DNA from: Nocardioides luteus
GTDB lineage: Bacteria > Actinomycetota > Actinomycetes > Propionibacteriales > Nocardioidaceae
Assembly: GCF_015752315.1 (NCBI RefSeq)
Contig: NZ_JADOVJ010000001.1
Coordinates: 2,410,501 to 2,474,500, forward strand
Reading direction: 5' to 3'
Length of the DNA: 64,000 bases
In this document: positions 28,665 to 36,557 of the stretch, in pieces
How positions within the stretch are numbered: position 1 is the first letter of the stretch
Layout: each line of letters starts with the position of its first letter
Notes under the pieces: generated by a model
Seen by the model: the letters and a program-made list of their open reading frames with translations, nothing else
Told to the model about the DNA's origin: nothing
Databases searched by the model: none
Position numbers and translations under genes: made by a program

Positions 28665-29624
28665 ATGGCCGGATCACGACTGGTGCACATCGTGGACGAC
28701 CTGCCCGAGGAGATCATGCTCGCCGGCGGCGAGCGGCTGCCGCTGGTGGTGGTCCTGGACGGGTTCCTCGACGCGGGCAAGGCCTCCGAACGGGCGGCGG
28801 CCCACCTGATCCAGACCTCCAGGCGAGCGCCGGTGGTCGCGACCTTCGACGTCGACGAGCTCCACGACTACCGGGCCCGTCGCCCGGCGATCTCGTTCGT
28901 CAGCGACCACTACGAGTCCTTCGACGCGCCGCGGCTGGTCGTCCGGCTGCTCAAGGACACCGGCGACACGCCCTACCTCCTGCTGCACGGCCCCGAGCCG
29001 GACAACCGCTGGGAGGCCTTCGCCGGCGCCGTACGCGAGGTCATCGAGCGCCTCGGCGTGACCGAGGTCATCTCGCTCACCTCGGTGCCGATGGCGGTGC
29101 CGCACACCCGGCCGCTGACCACGACCAGGCACGCCAACGACGCGGCGCAGGAGCTCACCGGCCAGGTCTGGGAGAGCCCCTGGAAGGGCGAGATCCGGAT
29201 CCCCGCCTCCGCGCAGGCCATGCTGGAGGTACGCCTGGGGGAGTGGGGCCTGCCCATGGGCGGCTACGTGGTGCACATGCCGCACTACCTCGCCCAGAGC
29301 GACTTCCCCGCCGCTGCGGTCGTGCTCATCGAGGAGCTCGAGCGCGCGGCCCGGCTGACGATCCCGGTCTCCGACCTGGAGGCCGAGGCGCAGCGCCGCG
29401 AGGAGGAGATCGCCTCCTACATCGAGGACAACGCCGAGGTGCGGGAGGTGGTCGCCGCTCTCGAGCAGCAGTACGACACCTTCCAGCGTGGTGAGGAGTC
29501 CGGACGCTCGCTGCTGGCGCCCGACGAGCCGCTGCCGACCGGTGACGAGCTCGGCGAGCAGTTCGAGCAGTTCCTGGCCGGGCTGAACGGCCCCGACCCC
29601 GATGACGGCCCTGAGAAGGATTGA
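28665..29624 (+). CDS. PAC2-family protein
   Basis: 319 residues from ATG 28665 with a strong site (GGGAGGAGG). The PAC2 fold (proteasome assembly chaperone 2-like) covers about residues 20-230: LVVVLDGFLDAGKASERAAAHL, VVATFDVDELHDYRARRP, VTEVISLTSVPMAVPHTRP. The C-terminus is acidic and helical (DLEAEAQRREEEIASYIEDN) and ends in a Glu/Asp-rich tail. Actinobacteria carry such proteins along with proteasomes, but the exact role is not established. Followed after 15 bp by the thioesterase gene. Confidence 0.85.
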   Translation: MAGSRLVHIVDDLPEEIMLAGGERLPLVVVLDGFLDAGKASERAAAHLIQTSRRAPVVATFDVDELHDYRARRPAISFVSDHYESFDAPRLVVRLLKDTGDTPYLLLHGPEPDNRWEAFAGAVREVIERLGVTEVISLTSVPMAVPHTRPLTTTRHANDAAQELTGQVWESPWKGEIRIPASAQAMLEVRLGEWGLPMGGYVVHMPHYLAQSDFPAAAVVLIEELERAARLTIPVSDLEAEAQRREEEIASYIEDNAEVREVVAALEQQYDTFQRGEESGRSLLAPDEPLPTGDELGEQFEQFLAGLNGPDPDDGPEKD

Positions 29625-29639
29625 GGGACACTCACTCCT

Positions 29640-30518
29640 ATGACGACCGACGCCGTAGCGGCGGATCAGGCGGTGGCCGAGCTGGTGGGCGTGCTCGACC
29701 TCGTCGAGATCGACAAGGACCTGTTCCACGGTGCCACTACGACCCGCAACTCGCGTGGACGCGCCTACGGCGGCCAGGTGGCCGCCCAGGCGCTGATGGC
29801 CGCGATCCGCTCGGCCGACCCGGCCTTCACGGTGCACTCGATGCACTCCTACTTCCTGCTGCCGGGCGACCCGTCCTACCCGATCGTCTACGACGTCGAG
29901 CGGATCCGCGACGGGCGCTCGTTCGAGACCAGGCGGGTCCGGGCGCGGCAGAAGGGCCGCGACATCTACTACCTCACCGCCAACTTCCAGCGTGAGGAGA
30001 CCGGCTTCGAGCACCAGGACGCGATGCCGTCCGTCCCGCCGCCCGAGAAGTGCATCGACTTCCTGAAGCTGATGGCCGACTCGGGTTCGCCCGAGGCCGT
30101 GTCGCTGGCTCGTGAGTGGGAGGCGGTCGAGGTGCGCGCGGTCGGCAACTCCCTGCTCGGCATCGAGCCCGACCCCGCCCGCCCCGCGCAGCAGCGCCTG
30201 TGGATCCGCCTGGGTGCCTCGCTCCCCGACGATCCCGACATCCAGCGCGGCGCCTTCACCTGGGCCTCCGACATCTCGCTGCTCGGCGCCTCGCTGGCAG
30301 CCCACTCGCTGGACCACAAGGGCATCCAGATGGCGTCCTTGGATCACACGATCTGGTTCCACCGCCCCTTCCGTGCCGACGAGTGGTGGCTCTACGACCA
30401 GGAGAGCCCCTCGGCCTACGGTGGCCGCGGCCTGTCCATCGGGCGCGTCTTCACCGCCGACGGCACCCTGGCCGCGACGGTGGCCCAGGAGGGCCTCATC
30501 CGCCCGCCCCGCGCCTGA
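29640..30518 (+). CDS. tesB: Acyl-CoA thioesterase II (TesB-like)
   Basis: 292 residues with two hot-dog domains. Signature parts: RGRAYGGQVAAQALMAA and TVHSMHSYFLLPGD in the first; ASLDHTIWFHRPFRADEWWLY and GRVFTADGTLAATVAQEGLIR in the second, which holds the catalytic Asp/Gln region of TesB. It hydrolyses medium- and long-chain acyl-CoA to free acid and CoA. It shares the strand and a short spacer with the PAC2 gene; the fadAB operon lies divergently on the other side. Confidence 0.93.
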   Translation: MTTDAVAADQAVAELVGVLDLVEIDKDLFHGATTTRNSRGRAYGGQVAAQALMAAIRSADPAFTVHSMHSYFLLPGDPSYPIVYDVERIRDGRSFETRRVRARQKGRDIYYLTANFQREETGFEHQDAMPSVPPPEKCIDFLKLMADSGSPEAVSLAREWEAVEVRAVGNSLLGIEPDPARPAQQRLWIRLGASLPDDPDIQRGAFTWASDISLLGASLAAHSLDHKGIQMASLDHTIWFHRPFRADEWWLYDQESPSAYGGRGLSIGRVFTADGTLAATVAQEGLIRPPRA

Positions 30519-30520
30519 GG

Positions 30521-30598
30521 CCGCCGACCCGGCGCGTCAGCCCCGTCATCTCCCGCCGACCCGGCGCGTCAGTCCAGTCCTCACGCGCCGAGTCGGCG
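30521..30598. repeat. Short intergenic mosaic repeat, locus C
   Basis: CCGCCGACCCGGCGCGTCAG occurs at 30521-30540 and again exactly at 30553-30572; a third copy is inverted (CGCGCCGAGTCGGCG, 30584-30598, one mismatch). The core is itself close to palindromic. It follows the tesB stop directly and recalls, without matching closely, the repeats of loci A and B. Confidence 0.7.
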
Positions 30599-30634
30599 CA
30601 TCTGTCCCATCATCCCGTCAGGGAATAGGTCGGC

Positions 30635-30672
30635 GCACTATCGCACGGCCTGGTTGCCTGCCGCGATAGTGC
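30635..30672. promoter_or_regulatory. Inverted repeat upstream of ArsC-like gene
   Basis: GCACTATCGC (30635-30644) and GCGATAGTGC (30663-30672) are perfect inverted 10-bp arms with an 18-nt spacer. They lie 27 bp before the start of the ArsC-like gene, so this may be an operator or a terminator for tesB. Confidence 0.5.
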
Positions 30673-30698
30673 ACCACAGCGGCCGCTAAGGTGGCGGC

Positions 30699-31049
30699 GT
30701 GGATCAGATCACGGTGTACGAGAAGCCGACCTGCACGACGTGCCGGAACCTGTTCGTCCTCCTCAAGGAGGAGGGCATCGACTTCGAGAAGGTCGACTAC
30801 CACGTGCTCGGCCTGCAGGCCGAGGAGGTCAGGGACATCCTGGCGAAGACCGGGCTGAGCGCCCGCGACGTGCTGCGCAAGCGGGAGCCGGTCTACAAGG
30901 AGCTCGATCTCGGCGGCCGCGACCTCTCCGAGGACGAGCTCGTCGACCTGATGGTGGAGCACCCGGCGCTGATGGAGCGCCCGATCGTGATCAAGGGCGA
31001 CCGCGGCGTGCTGGCCCGGCCGATCGAGAAGGTGCGCGAGCTGTTCTGA
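30699..31049 (+). CDS. ArsC/Spx-family thioredoxin-fold protein
   Basis: 116 residues from GTG 30699 (AAGGTG site). The N-terminal strand ITVYEKPTCTTCRN carries a CxxC motif (Cys-Thr-Thr-Cys), followed by the helical insert and ERPIVIKGDRGVLARP typical of ArsC/YffB/Spx proteins. Grx-type arsenate reductases use a single Cys; the CxxC resembles YffB or Spx. The reaction is therefore uncertain: arsenate reduction or another thiol-linked role. Convergent with the PIN-domain gene, 4 bp apart. Confidence 0.85.
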   Translation: MDQITVYEKPTCTTCRNLFVLLKEEGIDFEKVDYHVLGLQAEEVRDILAKTGLSARDVLRKREPVYKELDLGGRDLSEDELVDLMVEHPALMERPIVIKGDRGVLARPIEKVRELF

Positions 31050-31053
31050 GGCG

Positions 31054-31467
31054 TCAGGCCCGGAGCCGCTCGACCGGCTGACCGGTGGTGCGGGTGATGA
31101 GGTCGACGTCGTTGTCGGCGTGGAGCACCGTGAGGTCGGCCTCCTCGGCGACCGCTGCGACCAGCAGGTCGGGGACCGACGGCGCCCGGTGGCGGCCGCC
31201 GCGCAGCACGAGGCGCTGGATCTCCAGCGCCCGCGCCTCGGTGCGTGGGGTGAGGGTCGCGAGCGGCATGTGGACCACCGGCACGTCCTCGACGAGCTCG
31301 GACCACTCCTGCTCCGAGCGGGCCAGGTGGCCGATCTCCAGCAGGGTCGTGGTGGTGATGCGTACCTGTCCCAGCTCGATCAGGCGGGACCACTTCTCAG
31401 CGTCGGGGCTGGTGGACATCCGGGCGAGCGCCGACCGGTGCACCAGCCAGGGTCGAACTACGACCAT
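31054..31467 (-). CDS. PIN-domain protein, VapC-like toxin with altered first catalytic residue
   Basis: 137 residues. PIN fold parts: WLVHRSALARM, TTTLLEIGHLAR (Glu44), APSVPDLLVAAVAEEADL (Asp100) and VLHADNDVDLI (Asp118/Asp120). PIN ribonucleases normally have Asp in the first motif (LVDxSAL); here codon 10 is CAC, giving His10. The remaining acidic residues are present. It overlaps the antitoxin-like gene by 10 bp, as in vapBC modules. It may be a weak or inactive toxin, or an enzyme with a changed metal site. Confidence 0.83.
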   Translation of the reverse strand: MVVVRPWLVHRSALARMSTSPDAEKWSRLIELGQVRITTTTLLEIGHLARSEQEWSELVEDVPVVHMPLATLTPRTEARALEIQRLVLRGGRHRAPSVPDLLVAAVAEEADLTVLHADNDVDLITRTTGQPVERLRA

Positions 31468-31676
31468 GCGTCACGCATCAGGCCCCGGTCGGCCAGCGCG
31501 GCGAACTTCGCGAAGTCGGCAGCGGCCACGGGGCGCGCCGGTGGCAGCGGGCGGAGCGCGTCGGGTGTGAACCAGCGACGGAGATAGTCGTCGCGGGTGA
31601 GCCCGAGCCGCGTCGCCTCGGTGTCGATGCGCGCGAGCTCGTCATCCGAGAGCCCTCGGATCAGTACGTCGGACAT
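31458..31676 (-). CDS. VapB/FitA-like antitoxin
   Basis: 72 residues. The N-terminal half (SDVLIRGLSDDELARIDTEA) has the ribbon-helix-helix pattern of FitA-type antitoxins; the C-terminal part (ADFAKFAALADRGLMRDAWS) would wrap the PIN protein. Strong AGGAGGTGG ribosome site. It precedes and overlaps the PIN gene, and the complex probably autoregulates the promoter. Host genome location in a housekeeping region suggests a domesticated module. Confidence 0.82.
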   Translation of the reverse strand: MSDVLIRGLSDDELARIDTEATRLGLTRDDYLRRWFTPDALRPLPPARPVAAADFAKFAALADRGLMRDAWS

Positions 31677-31732
31677 GTCTGTCCACCTCCTGGACGGAAG
31701 ATGCTAGCCCAGGGCAGGCCGTCGAGGTGGGA

Positions 31733-32647
31733 TCAGGGGCGGGTCGCGCGGTGGACCCAGGTGGACTCGACCTCCATGCCGACGTGGCGGTAGAGGTCGA
31801 GGGCGCCGGTGCGGGAGTCCGTCGACAGCGTCGCGCGCGTCGCTCCGTGGGCCCGAGCGGCGCCGAACGCGTCGGCGAGGAGCGCCTGGGCCAGGCCGCG
31901 GTTGCGCTGGTCCTTGCGGGTGGCCAGCTTGCTGACGTACCCCTCCCGGCCGTCCTCGGTCATCACCAGCACCGCCGCGGCGACCACGTCGCCGTCCGGG
32001 CCGGTGACCACCCGGATGTTCCAGGGCTCGGCGCCGGGACGATCGACGACGGTGGCGACCCAGTCGGGGTAGGGCTCGCGCTCGCGCTCGGACCACTCGA
32101 GGAAGGCGTCCTCGATCACGGTCCAGACCTGCTCGTGGTCGTGCGGCGTGGCAGCCCTGATCGCGTACGCATCGGGCAGCTCCCGCACCGGGATCGTCGT
32201 GTCCTCCGGTAGCACCAGCACCCAGGACTCCCAGCGGGTGAACCAGCCCAGCGACTCCAGCAGCCGGTCGCCGGGTGAGCCCTGGGGCACCGGCATGCCG
32301 ATGACCGGCTCGCCGAGCTCGCCGGCGCGGGCGCTGATCCAGCCGGCCAGCGCGGTGCCGATCCCGCGGCCCCAGTGCTCGGGGTGGACGGCCGCGTCGG
32401 CGCGAGCACCGCCGGAGCACTCGGCGTAGCCGACCAGCTCACCGGTCGGCGCCAGGACGCCGACGGTGGCGGCGCCGACGTCGAAGGAGGGCCGCTGCCA
32501 CTCCGCGACGATGTCGGCCTCCTCGATGTGGACCTCGCCCGTCGTGGCCACCTCGTCCGCGGCCATCACGCGGGTCACGCCGCCGGCGTCCGCCAGTGTC
32601 AGGGGGCGCTCCGAATAACCCGTGGGGAGCTGAAGTGAAGCAGGCAT
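31733..32647 (-). CDS. Tandem GNAT-domain acetyltransferase (MshD-like architecture)
   Basis: 304 residues with two GNAT domains. The first has an acetyl-CoA loop HPEHWGRGIGTALAGW (about residues 88-103); the second has TRKDQRNRGLAQALLADAF (about residues 241-259) followed by the typical LYRHVGMEVESTWV ending. This arrangement resembles mycothiol synthase MshD, but the closeness is not enough to assign that reaction; it could acetylate another amine. Standalone gene on the minus strand. Confidence 0.82.
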   Translation of the reverse strand: MPASLQLPTGYSERPLTLADAGGVTRVMAADEVATTGEVHIEEADIVAEWQRPSFDVGAATVGVLAPTGELVGYAECSGGARADAAVHPEHWGRGIGTALAGWISARAGELGEPVIGMPVPQGSPGDRLLESLGWFTRWESWVLVLPEDTTIPVRELPDAYAIRAATPHDHEQVWTVIEDAFLEWSEREREPYPDWVATVVDRPGAEPWNIRVVTGPDGDVVAAAVLVMTEDGREGYVSKLATRKDQRNRGLAQALLADAFGAARAHGATRATLSTDSRTGALDLYRHVGMEVESTWVHRATRP

Positions 32648-32701
32648 GCGAGCACCGTCTCACCTGCGAGACCCCGCTCGCCACGGGTTAAATCGGGTGG
32701 C

Positions 32702-33583
32702 TCACAGGGCGGTCGTACGTCCCAGCAGGTGCAGGGTGTCGGAGCCGCGCTTGTGGAGCGAGAAGTCGTAGCCGTCCAGGTGCTTCAGCGACCCGAAGGC
32801 GACCGAGGACGGCAGGAAGACCGGCTTCTTGAACGCCACGTCCACGCGCACCGCGCCGGGGAGCCGGTTCTCCAGGGCCGCGATGCAGCGCGCCTTGGTC
32901 CACATCCCGTGGGCGATCTGCCGCTTGAACCCGAGCGCCTTCGCGGTCAGCGGGTAGAGGTGGATCGGGTTGTAGTCGCCGGCGACCTTGGCGTAGCGCC
33001 GTCCCAGGTCGGCCTTCAGCGGGAAGACCGGGCCCGAGGGATCGACCTCGATGAGGTCTCGCCCCTGAGTGGGACCCAGCCAGGAGACGTCGGGGTTGCG
33101 CTTCCCGCGGACCAGGTAGGTCGAGGTCGACTCCCACACGACCTCGCCCTCGACGGTGGCGACGGTCAGGAACCGGTAGGCCTTCCCGACCGGGTGCGGC
33201 TCAGGCTGTCCCACGGTGGCGGTCACGGCGACGGCCTCGCCGACCGAGATCGGCCGGTAGCCGCTGATCGAGTTCTCGATGTGGACCATGCCCATCGCGG
33301 GCGAGGGGAAGTCCGGCGAGGACATCAGCGCCATGTGCAGCGGGAAGGCCAGCATGTGCGGATAGGGGAGCGGCACGGTGTCCTTGAGCGGGAAGCCGCA
33401 CAGCTCGGCGTAGGCGTCGACCGCGTCACGTTCGAGGACGACCGGCTCGCGGGTGAGGCTGAGCTCCTCGTAGGTCACCCCGGTCTTCTTGATGCCGGGG
33501 AGCGCGTTGACGCCGGGAATGGCGGGCAGGGCCGCTCGGATGAGCAGGCCAGGGCCCGACCTGCCCGTGAAGATGTCGCTCAT
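32702..33583 (-). CDS. htdX: MaoC-like hydratase/dehydratase, HtdX type
   Basis: 293 residues from ATG 33583, which overlaps the FabG4 stop (TGATG). Two hot-dog halves; the C-terminal half carries the hydratase-2 motif DLGRRYAKVAGDYNPIHLYP and FKRQIAHGMWTKA with the Asp-His pair of R-specific hydratases. Mycobacterial HtdX (Rv0241c) sits beside FabG4 in exactly this order. It likely hydrates or dehydrates acyl-CoA or acyl-ACP intermediates together with FabG4. Confidence 0.87.
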   Translation of the reverse strand: MSDIFTGRSGPGLLIRAALPAIPGVNALPGIKKTGVTYEELSLTREPVVLERDAVDAYAELCGFPLKDTVPLPYPHMLAFPLHMALMSSPDFPSPAMGMVHIENSISGYRPISVGEAVAVTATVGQPEPHPVGKAYRFLTVATVEGEVVWESTSTYLVRGKRNPDVSWLGPTQGRDLIEVDPSGPVFPLKADLGRRYAKVAGDYNPIHLYPLTAKALGFKRQIAHGMWTKARCIAALENRLPGAVRVDVAFKKPVFLPSSVAFGSLKHLDGYDFSLHKRGSDTLHLLGRTTAL

Positions 33584-34905
33584 CACGCACCCAGCATCAT
33601 CTGGCCGCACACCCGCACGACGTTGCCGTTGACGGCGGTGGAGGCCGGCGAGGCGTACCAGGCGATCGTCTCGGCGACGTCGACCGGCAGGCCACCCTGC
33701 GCCATCGCGTTGAGCCGCTGACCGACCTCGCGCGTCGCGAACGGGACCGCGGCGGTCATCTGGGTGATGATGAAGCCCGGGGCCACGGCGTTGATGGTGA
33801 TGCCGTCGGGGAGCTCCTCGGCCAGCGAGTCGACGAAGCCGATGACCGCAGCCTTCGAGGCGCCGTAGGAGGTCTGGCCGACGTTGCCGGCGATGCCCGC
33901 GATCGAGGAGACGCCGATGATGCGGCCGTTGGGGCGGATCAGCTTCTGCTCGAGCAGCTCGGCGGTGATCCGCTCCGGGGCGCTGATGTTGATCTCCAGG
34001 ACGGTGCCGAAGCGGTCGGGCTTCTGGTTGGCGAGCTTCTTGTCGAGGGTGACGCCGGCGTTGTGGACGACGATGTCGACGCCGCCGAACTTCTCCTGGA
34101 GGTAGGAGGCGATCGTGGCGGGGGCGTCGTCGGTGGTGATGTCGGCGGTGATGTAGTCGGGGGTGACCTTCTTCAGGTCGTCCTCGGACGGCGGGATGTC
34201 GAGGCCGACGACCGTCGCGCCGTCGCGCTGCAGGACCTTGGCGATCTCCTCGCCGATGCCGCGGGCGGCGCCGGTGACGAGGGCGACCTTGCCGGTCAGC
34301 GGCTTCTTCGGATCCACCTGCTCGGCGGCGGTGGAGGCGTTCTTGGTGCCGATCCGGACGACCTGGCCGGAGACGTAGGCGCTCTTCGGGGAGAGCAGGA
34401 AGGCGAGCGTGGAGAGCAGGGAGCCCTCGAAGCCCTCGGCGACGTAGACGAGCTGGACCGTGCCGCCCTTGCCGATCTCCTTGCCGAGGCTGCGGGTGAA
34501 GCCCTCCAGCGCGCGCTGGGCGACCCGCTCGCCGCCCTTGACCTGCTCGGGCGGGGTGCCGATCACGACCACGCGCGGGTTGTTGTCCAGGCTGCGCAGC
34601 ACGGGGGTGAAGAACTCCTGCAGCGCGACGAGGTCGGACGTCGAGGTGAGGCCGGTGGCATCGAAGACGAGGCCCTTGAAGCGGGCGCCGGAGGCCGCGG
34701 TGTCGGTCGAGGTGATGTCCAGCTCGCCGAGCAGGCCGCTCAGGGACTCGGCCAGACGACCACGCCCGCCGGTGAGGACGGTGCCCTTCACGAGCGGGGC
34801 ACCGGCTGCGTACCGCTCGAGCTTGGCGGGGCTCGGCAGCCCGAGGTTCTTGACGAGGACCTTGCCGATCGCCGACTGGGTGAAGCTCTGGTACTTGTCG
34901 CTCAT
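33583..34905 (-). CDS. fabG4: 3-oxoacyl-ACP/CoA reductase, FabG4 type
   Basis: 440 residues from ATG 34905 (MSDKYQSFTQSAIGKVLV). The N-terminal about 210 residues form the extra flavodoxin-like domain found in high-molecular-weight FabG4; the C-terminal SDR domain has LVTGAARGIGEEIAKVL and the catalytic Ser/Tyr/Lys in GVSSIAGIAG and SYGASKAAVIGF. It reduces 3-oxoacyl-CoA/ACP with NADH. Operon with htdX; divergent from a FadA2-like thiolase, matching the Mycobacterium Rv0241c-Rv0242c-Rv0243 order. An upstream in-frame ATG at 35118 would run through the promoter and into the divergent gene. Confidence 0.92.
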   Translation of the reverse strand: MSDKYQSFTQSAIGKVLVKNLGLPSPAKLERYAAGAPLVKGTVLTGGRGRLAESLSGLLGELDITSTDTAASGARFKGLVFDATGLTSTSDLVALQEFFTPVLRSLDNNPRVVVIGTPPEQVKGGERVAQRALEGFTRSLGKEIGKGGTVQLVYVAEGFEGSLLSTLAFLLSPKSAYVSGQVVRIGTKNASTAAEQVDPKKPLTGKVALVTGAARGIGEEIAKVLQRDGATVVGLDIPPSEDDLKKVTPDYITADITTDDAPATIASYLQEKFGGVDIVVHNAGVTLDKKLANQKPDRFGTVLEINISAPERITAELLEQKLIRPNGRIIGVSSIAGIAGNVGQTSYGASKAAVIGFVDSLAEELPDGITINAVAPGFIITQMTAAVPFATREVGQRLNAMAQGGLPVDVAETIAWYASPASTAVNGNVVRVCGQMMLGA

Positions 34906-34954
34906 GGTCTGCTCTGATCCTTCTGGACGTGGTCTCTGAGGCGTACGTTGGTAT

Positions 34955-34973
34955 GTTACTGGCCAGTTGTAAC
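34955..34973. promoter_or_regulatory. Operator candidate in the fabG4-fadA2 divergent promoter
   Basis: GTTACTGGCCAGTTGTAAC: outer GTTAC/GTAAC arms and a perfect ACTGGCCAGT centre. The 14-bp part TTACTGGCCAGTTG (34956-34969) matches the sites near fadAB and the mce promoter in the TTACnnGCnAGT pattern. Just downstream, GTGTAACTC resembles one arm of the TetR-gene palindrome at 37302. Confidence 0.5.
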
Positions 34974-35056
34974 TAGGCGTGTAACTCTGTGTCCACTTTT
35001 CGTGATCTCCCTGACATACCCTTCTCCAAAGAGCTTCATCAGACAAGGATGAACCC

Positions 35057-36337
35057 ATGACCACCACCCGTCGTGTCGCCATCGTGGGCGGCAACCGCAT
35101 TCCCTTCGCCCGTTCCAACGGTGCCTATGCGACCGCGTCGAACCAGGAGATGTTCACCGCCGTCCTCGACGGCCTCGCCGCTCGCTTCGGCCTCGAGGGC
35201 GAGCGCATCGGTGAGGTCGCCTCCGGCGCGGTGCTCAAGCACTCGCGCGACTTCAACCTGACCCGTGAGTCGGTGCTCGGTTCGAAGCTGGCTCCCGAGA
35301 CGCCCGCCGTCGACCTGCAGCAGGCCTGCGGCACCGGCCTCCAGGCAGCGACCTACATCGCCAACAAGATCGCCCTCGGTCAGCTCGACTCGGGCATCGC
35401 CGGCGGCACCGACACCACCTCCGACGCGCCGATCGCGCTGGGGGAGAAGCTGCGCAAGGTCCTGCTCGAGGCCAACCGTGCCAAGACCAATGTCGACCGG
35501 ATCAAGGCGTTCGCCAAGCTCCGCCCCGCCGACATCATCCCCAACATCCCGGCCAACGTGGAGCCGCGCACCAAGCTCTCCATGGGCGAGCACGCCGCGC
35601 TGACCGCGCTCGAGTGGGGGATCACGCGGGAGGCCCAGGACGAGCTGGCCGCCGCCTCGCACCAGAAGCTGGGCGCTGCGTACGAGGCCGGCTGGTTCGA
35701 GGACCAGATCACCCCGTTCCGCGGCCTGGAGAAGGACAACAACCTCCGCCCCGGCTCGACCGTGGAGAAGCTCGCGACGCTCAAGCCCGTCTTCGGCGTC
35801 AAGGGCGAGAACCCGACCATGACGGCCGGCAACTCGACCCCGCTGACCGACGGCGCCTCCGCCGTGCTCTTCGCCAGCGAGGAGTGGGCCGCCGCCAAGA
35901 ACCTGCCGGTCCTGGCCTACTTCGTCGACGCCGAGGTCGCCGCTGTCGACTACGTCGCCGGTGGCGAGGGCCTGCTGATGGCTCCCGCCTACGCCGTCCC
36001 GCGCCTCCTCGCCCGCAACGGCCTCACCTTCGACGACTTCGACTTCTTCGAGATCCACGAGGCGTTCGCGTCGCAGGTCCTCTCCACCCTCGCCGCCTGG
36101 GAGTCCCCGGACTTCTGCAAGGACAAGCTCGGCCTCGACGCCCCGCTTGGCACCGTCCCGCGCGAGAAGCTCAACGTCAAGGGCTCCTCGCTCGCCGCCG
36201 GCCACCCCTTCGCCGCCACCGGCGGCCGGATCATCAACAACCTCGCCAAGCTGCTCGACGAGAAGGGCTCGGGCCGCGGCCTGATCTCCGTCTGCGCCGC
36301 CGGCGGCCAGGGCGTCGTCGCCATCCTGGAGAAGTAA
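35057..36337 (+). CDS. fadA2: Acetyl-CoA C-acetyltransferase / thiolase, FadA2 type
   Basis: 426 residues. Active-site Cys in QQACGTGLQAATY, His in KGSSLAAGHPFAATGGR and the second Cys in VCAAGGQGVVAILE. The AAGGATG stretch upstream of ATG 35057 acts as ribosome site. Mycobacterial fadA2 (Rv0243) is likewise divergent from fabG4. It makes or cleaves 3-ketoacyl-CoA. Followed by repeat locus B. Confidence 0.94.
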   Translation: MTTTRRVAIVGGNRIPFARSNGAYATASNQEMFTAVLDGLAARFGLEGERIGEVASGAVLKHSRDFNLTRESVLGSKLAPETPAVDLQQACGTGLQAATYIANKIALGQLDSGIAGGTDTTSDAPIALGEKLRKVLLEANRAKTNVDRIKAFAKLRPADIIPNIPANVEPRTKLSMGEHAALTALEWGITREAQDELAAASHQKLGAAYEAGWFEDQITPFRGLEKDNNLRPGSTVEKLATLKPVFGVKGENPTMTAGNSTPLTDGASAVLFASEEWAAAKNLPVLAYFVDAEVAAVDYVAGGEGLLMAPAYAVPRLLARNGLTFDDFDFFEIHEAFASQVLSTLAAWESPDFCKDKLGLDAPLGTVPREKLNVKGSSLAAGHPFAATGGRIINNLAKLLDEKGSGRGLISVCAAGGQGVVAILEK

Positions 36338-36341
36338 AACC

Positions 36342-36436
36342 TGCCGAGGCGTCACCCGCGTCGGCCGAAGCGTCACTCCCCGTCGGCCGAGCTGGCATCC
36401 GACTGCCGGCTCGGCCGACGTACGTGACGCCTCGAC
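36342..36436. repeat. Short intergenic mosaic repeat, locus B
   Basis: Contains GCCGAGGCGTCACC, GCGTCGGCCGAAGCGTCAC and CGTCGGCCGAGC, then in reverse GCTCGGCCGACG and GTGACGCCTCGA. The words GCCGAGGCGTCAC and TGACGCCTCG are shared with locus A at 9357-9474. It starts 5 bp after the fadA2 stop. Confidence 0.65.
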
Positions 36437-36480
36437 TTTGCGCCTGCGCCGAATCGGTAGAAATGGCGGCCGAATAGGTG

Positions 36481-36518
36481 GTTGTGGGCGACGAAACTCG
36501 AGTTTCGTCGCCCACAAC
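36481..36518. repeat. Perfect 38-bp palindrome between fadA2 and TetR gene
   Basis: The left arm GTTGTGGGCGACGAAACTC (36481-36499) is followed directly by its exact reverse complement GAGTTTCGTCGCCCACAAC (36500-36518), without spacer. It lies 39 bp from the end of the TetR gene and between convergent genes, so it could be a terminator for either, but the spacerless symmetry is unusual. Confidence 0.8.
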
Positions 36519-36557
36519 TGCATTCTCGACGCGCCAGAAGAGCAGATTCGGCGGGGG

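Noticed and set aside
34906..35118. N-terminal extension of FabG4 by 71 residues
   Set aside because: It would cover the promoter region and run into the divergent fadA2 gene; the family N-terminus aligns at 34905.
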